Of a stretch of DNA of 64,000 nucleotides, positions 60,101 to 64,000 are shown piece after piece. The position numbers and the translations under genes are program-made. Numbering within the stretch: the first letter of the stretch is position 1; each line of letters starts with the position of its first letter. Source of the DNA: Colletes latitarsis (Eukaryota > Arthropoda > Insecta > Hymenoptera > Colletidae); the NCBI RefSeq assembly GCF_051014445.1, contig NW_027488368.1:8122001-8186000 (forward strand). Direction: 5' to 3'. The notes beneath the pieces were generated by a model. It worked only from the letters and a program-made list of their open reading frames with translations. It ran no database searches and had not been told where the DNA came from.

Positions 60101-63100
60101 GCAACCAGGTTTAATTGACTGATTCGGTGTGGGACCACATTACTACGGTATCCAAATCAGAAAAAGCGCTGGATCTGGCTAACAAGTATGCGAAAAACGC
60201 GAAAGTATGAGCCAGATGATTGCAAATACCAGAACTAACCCCGACATAACCAGCGTTATCCTCTAAAATACTAATCGGAACCAGCTTTTATTGACTGTTT
60301 CAGTGTGGTACCACATTACTACGTTATCCAAACCAGAAGAGGCCCAGGATCTGGCCAACAAGTATGCGAAAAATGCGGAAGTACGAGCCAGATGAGGGCA
60401 AATCCCTGACCTAACCGAGACATAACGGGCATTATCGTCTAAAATATTAATCGCAACCAGGTCTAATTGACTGTTTCGTTGTGGTACCGCATTACTGCGG
60501 GATCCAATCCAGAAAAACCCCAGGATCTGGCGAACAAGTATGCGAAAAACGCGAAAGTATGAGCCAGATGATTGCAAATACCAGAACTAACCCAGACATA
60601 ACAAGCGTTATCCTCTAAAATACTAATCGGAACCAGCTTCTGTTGATTGTTTCAGTGTGGTACCACATTACTACGTGATCCAAACCAGAAAAAGCCCAGG
60701 ATCTGGCCAACAACTATGCGAAAAATGCGAAAGGACGAGCCAAATGAGGGAAAATCCCAGACCTAACCGAGACATAACCGGCATTATCCTCTAAAATATT
60801 AATCGCAACTAGGTTTAATTGACTGTTTCAGTGTGGTACCACATTACAACGTTATCCAAACCAGAAAAGGCCCAGGATCTGGCCAATAAGTATGCGAAAA
60901 ATGCGGAAGTACGAGCCAGATGAGGGCAAATCCCTGACCTAACCGAGACATAACGGGCATTATCGTCTAAAATATTAATCGCAACCAGGTCTAATTGACT
61001 GTTTCGTTGTGGTACCGCATTACTGCGGGATCCAATCCAGAAAAACCCCAGGATCTGGCGAACAAGTATGCGAAAAACGCGAAAGTATGAGCCAGATGAT
61101 TGCAAATACCAGAACTAACCCAGACATAACCAGCGTTATCCTCTAAAATACTAATCGGAACCAGCTTCTATTGACTGTTTCAGTGTGGTACCACATTACT
61201 ACGTGATCCAAACCAGAAAAAGGCCAGGATCTGCCCAACAAGTATGCGAAGAATGCGATAGTACGAGCCAGATGAGGGCAAATACCAGATGTAACCCAAA
61301 CATAACCAGCGTTATCCTCCAAAATATTACTCGAAACCAGGTTTAATTGACTGTTTCGGTGTGGAACCACATTACTACGGTATCCAAATCAGAAAAAGCG
61401 CTGGATCTGGCCAACGAGTATGCGAAAAATGCGAAAGTACGAGACAGATGAGGGCAAATACCAGATCTAAGCCAAACATAACCAGCGTTATCCTCCAAAA
61501 TATTACTCGAAACCAGGTTTAATTGACTGTTTCGGTGTGGATCCACATTACTACGGTATCCAAATCAGAAAAAGCGCTGGATCTGGCCAACAAGTATGCG
61601 AAAAACGCGAAAGTATGAGCCAGATGATTGCAAATACAAGAACTAACCCAAACATAACCAGCGTTATCCTCCAAAATACTACTCGAAACCAGGTTTAATG
61701 GACTGTTTCGGTGTGGAACCACATTACTACGGTGTCCGAATCAGAAAAAGCGCCGGATCTGGCCAACGAGTATGCGAAAAATGCGAAAGTACGAGCCAGA
61801 TGAGGGCAAATACCAGATCTAACGCAAACATAACCAGCGTTATCCTCCAAAATATTACTCGAAACCAGCTTTTATTGACTGTTTCAGTGTGGTACCACAT
61901 TACTACGTTATCCAAACCAGAAAAGGCCCAGGGTCTGGCCAACAAGTATGCGAAAAATGCGGAAGTACGAGCCAGATGAGGGCAAATCCCTGACCTAACC
62001 GAGACATAACCGGCGTTATCCTCTAAAATATTAATCGCAACCACGTTTAATTGACAGTTTCGGTGTGGTACCGCATTACTACGTGATCCAAACCAAAAAA
62101 AGCCCAGGATCTGGCCAACAAGTATGCGAAAAATGCGAAAGTACGAGCCAGATGAGGGCAAATCCCAGACCTAACCGAGACATAACCGGCGTTATCCTCT
62201 AAAATATTAATCGCAACCAGCTTCTATTGACTGTTTCAGTGTGGTACCACATTACTACGTGATCCAAACCAGAAAAAGGCCAGGATCTGCCCAACAAGTA
62301 TGCGAAGAATGCGATAGTACGAGCCAGATGAGGGCAAATACCAGATGTAACCCAAACATAACCAGCGTTATCCTCCAAAATATTACTCGAAACCAGGTTT
62401 AATTGACTGTTTCGGTGTGGAACCACATTACTACGGTGTCCGAATCAGAAAAAGCGCCGGATCTGGCCAACGAGTATGCGAAAAATGCGAAAGTACGAGC
62501 CAGATGAGGGCAAATACCAGATCTAACGCAAACATAACCAGCGTTATCCTCCAAAATATTACTCGAAACCAGCTTTTATTGACTGTTTCAGTGTGGTACC
62601 ACATTACTACGTTATCCAAACCAGAAAAGGCCCAGGGTCTGGCCAACAAGTATGCGAAAAATGCGGAAGTACGAGCCAGATGAGGGCAAATCCCTGACCT
62701 AACCGAGACATAACCGGCGTTATCCTCTAAAATATTAATCGCAACCACGTTTAATTGACAGTTTCGGTGTGGTACCGCATTACTACGTGATCCAAACCAA
62801 AAAAAGCCCAGGATCTGGCCAACAAGTATGCGAAAAATGCGAAAGTACGAGCCAGATGAGGGCAAATCCCAGACCTAACCGAGACATAACCGGCGTTATC
62901 CTCTAAAATATTAATCGCAACCAGGTTTAATTGACTGTATCGGTGTGGTACCGCATTATTACGTGATCCAAACTAGAAAAAGGCCAAGATCTGGTCAACA
63001 AGTATGCGAAAACTGCGAAAGTACGAGCCAGATGAGGGCAAATACCAGACCTAACCCAGACAAAACCGGCATTTCCTCTTTAATATTAATCTCAACCAGG

Positions 63101-64000
63101 TTTAATTGACTGTTTCGGTGTGGAACCACATTACTACGGGATCCAAATCAGAAAAACCCCCGGATCTGGCCAACAAGTATGCGAAAAATGCGAAGGTACG
63201 AGCCTGATGAGGGCAAATCCCAGACCTAACCCAGACATAACCAGCGTTATCCTCTAAAATATTACTCGCAACCAGGTTTTATTGTCTATTTCGGTGTGGT
63301 ACCGCATTACTGCGTGATCCAAACCAGAAAAAGCCGAGGATCTGGCTACAGGTGTGCGGAAAATGCGAAAGTACGAGCCAGATGAGGGCAAATACCAGAT
63401 CTAACGCAAACATAACCAGCGTTATCCTCCAAAATATTACTCGAAACCACGTTTAATTGACAGTTTCGGTGTGGTACCGCATTACTACGTGATCCAAACC
63501 AAAAAAAGCCCAGGATCTGGCCAACAAGTATGCGAAAAATGCGAAAGTACGAGCCAGATGAGGGCAAATCCCAGACCTAACCGAGACATAACCGGCGTTA
63601 TCCTCTAAAATATTAATCGCAACCAGGTTTAATTGACTGTTTCGGTGTGGTACCGCATTATTACGTGATCCAAACTAGAAAAAGGCCAAGATCTGGTCAA
63701 CAAGTATGCGAAAACTGCGAAAGTACGAGCCAGATGAGGGCAAATACCAGACCTAACCCAGACAAAACCGGCATTTCCTCTTTAATATTAATCTCAACCA
63801 GGTTTAATTGACTGTTTCGGTGTGGAACCACATTACTACGGGATCCAAATCAGAAAAACCCCTGGATCTGGCCAACAAGTATGCGAAAAATGCGAAAGTA
63901 CGAGCCTGATGAGGGCAAATCCCAGACCTAACCCAGACATAACCGGCGTTATCCTCTAAAATATTACTCGCAACCAGGTTTTATTGTCTATTTCGGTGTG
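57101..64000 (+). repeat. 176-bp satellite, right end of window, short-period nested copies
   Basis: About 39 forward monomers. A trimer (528 bp) repeats around 60263-61105. Blocks at 61143 and 62199 match at 1056 bp (6 monomers), 61727-62161 and 62431-62865 match at 704 bp (4 monomers), and about 62932 and 63634 match at 702 bp. A monomer with CAGAAGAAGGCCAAGATCTGG recurs at about 57870 and 59810. The array continues past the window end with no sign of an edge. Confidence 0.9.

Overview
The window is eukaryotic and almost entirely satellite DNA. About 58.7 kb of the 64 kb is a tandem array of one family with a 176-bp monomer. It is broken only by a 3' fragment of a non-LTR retrotransposon (3264-4120) and one complete but decayed Ty1/copia-type LTR retrotransposon (7577-12067). 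The R1-clade look of the first element, and the copia-type priming by an internal part of initiator tRNA-Met in the second, point to an arthropod, most likely an insect. I cannot name the species. There is no host protein gene, tRNA, rRNA or CRISPR. The many 60-150 residue open frames are by-products of the satellite sequence.

Layout. 1-3263: diverged monomers in reverse orientation. 3264-4120: 5'-truncated R1-like element with the ORF2 C-terminus, a hairpin-rich 3' UTR and a pure A30 tail. 4121-7576: diverged monomers in forward orientation, so array polarity flips exactly across the non-LTR fragment. 7577-12067: Copia-type element with two 257-bp LTRs and a 5-bp target duplication (GGTAC), inserted in the centre of a palindrome in the monomer. 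12068-20403: forward monomers with short segmental duplications and one out-of-register junction. 20404 to about 40270: a higher-order repeat (HOR-1) with copies starting at 20404, 26035, 31139 and 36947, giving periods of 5631, 5104 and 5808 bp (about 32, 29 and 33 monomers). About 40270-49020: a second higher-order repeat (HOR-2) with a 4574-bp period (26 monomers). 49021-64000: rearranged and shorter-period arrangements (3, 4, 5, 6 and 7 monomers).

Interpretation. This looks like the margin and part of the homogenised interior of a large, probably centromeric or pericentromeric, satellite array. Diverged monomers, the polarity switch and both transposons lie in the first 12 kb. The remaining 52 kb has no visible transposon and shows repeated rounds of unequal exchange or conversion. 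The strongest signals are the two HOR systems, the mosaic exchanges between them, the polarity flip at the non-LTR fragment, the hairpin-string 3' UTR, and the half-tRNA-type primer-binding site. I saw no evidence of a new protein-coding system. Comparisons were made by eye and by coordinate arithmetic, not by alignment software.
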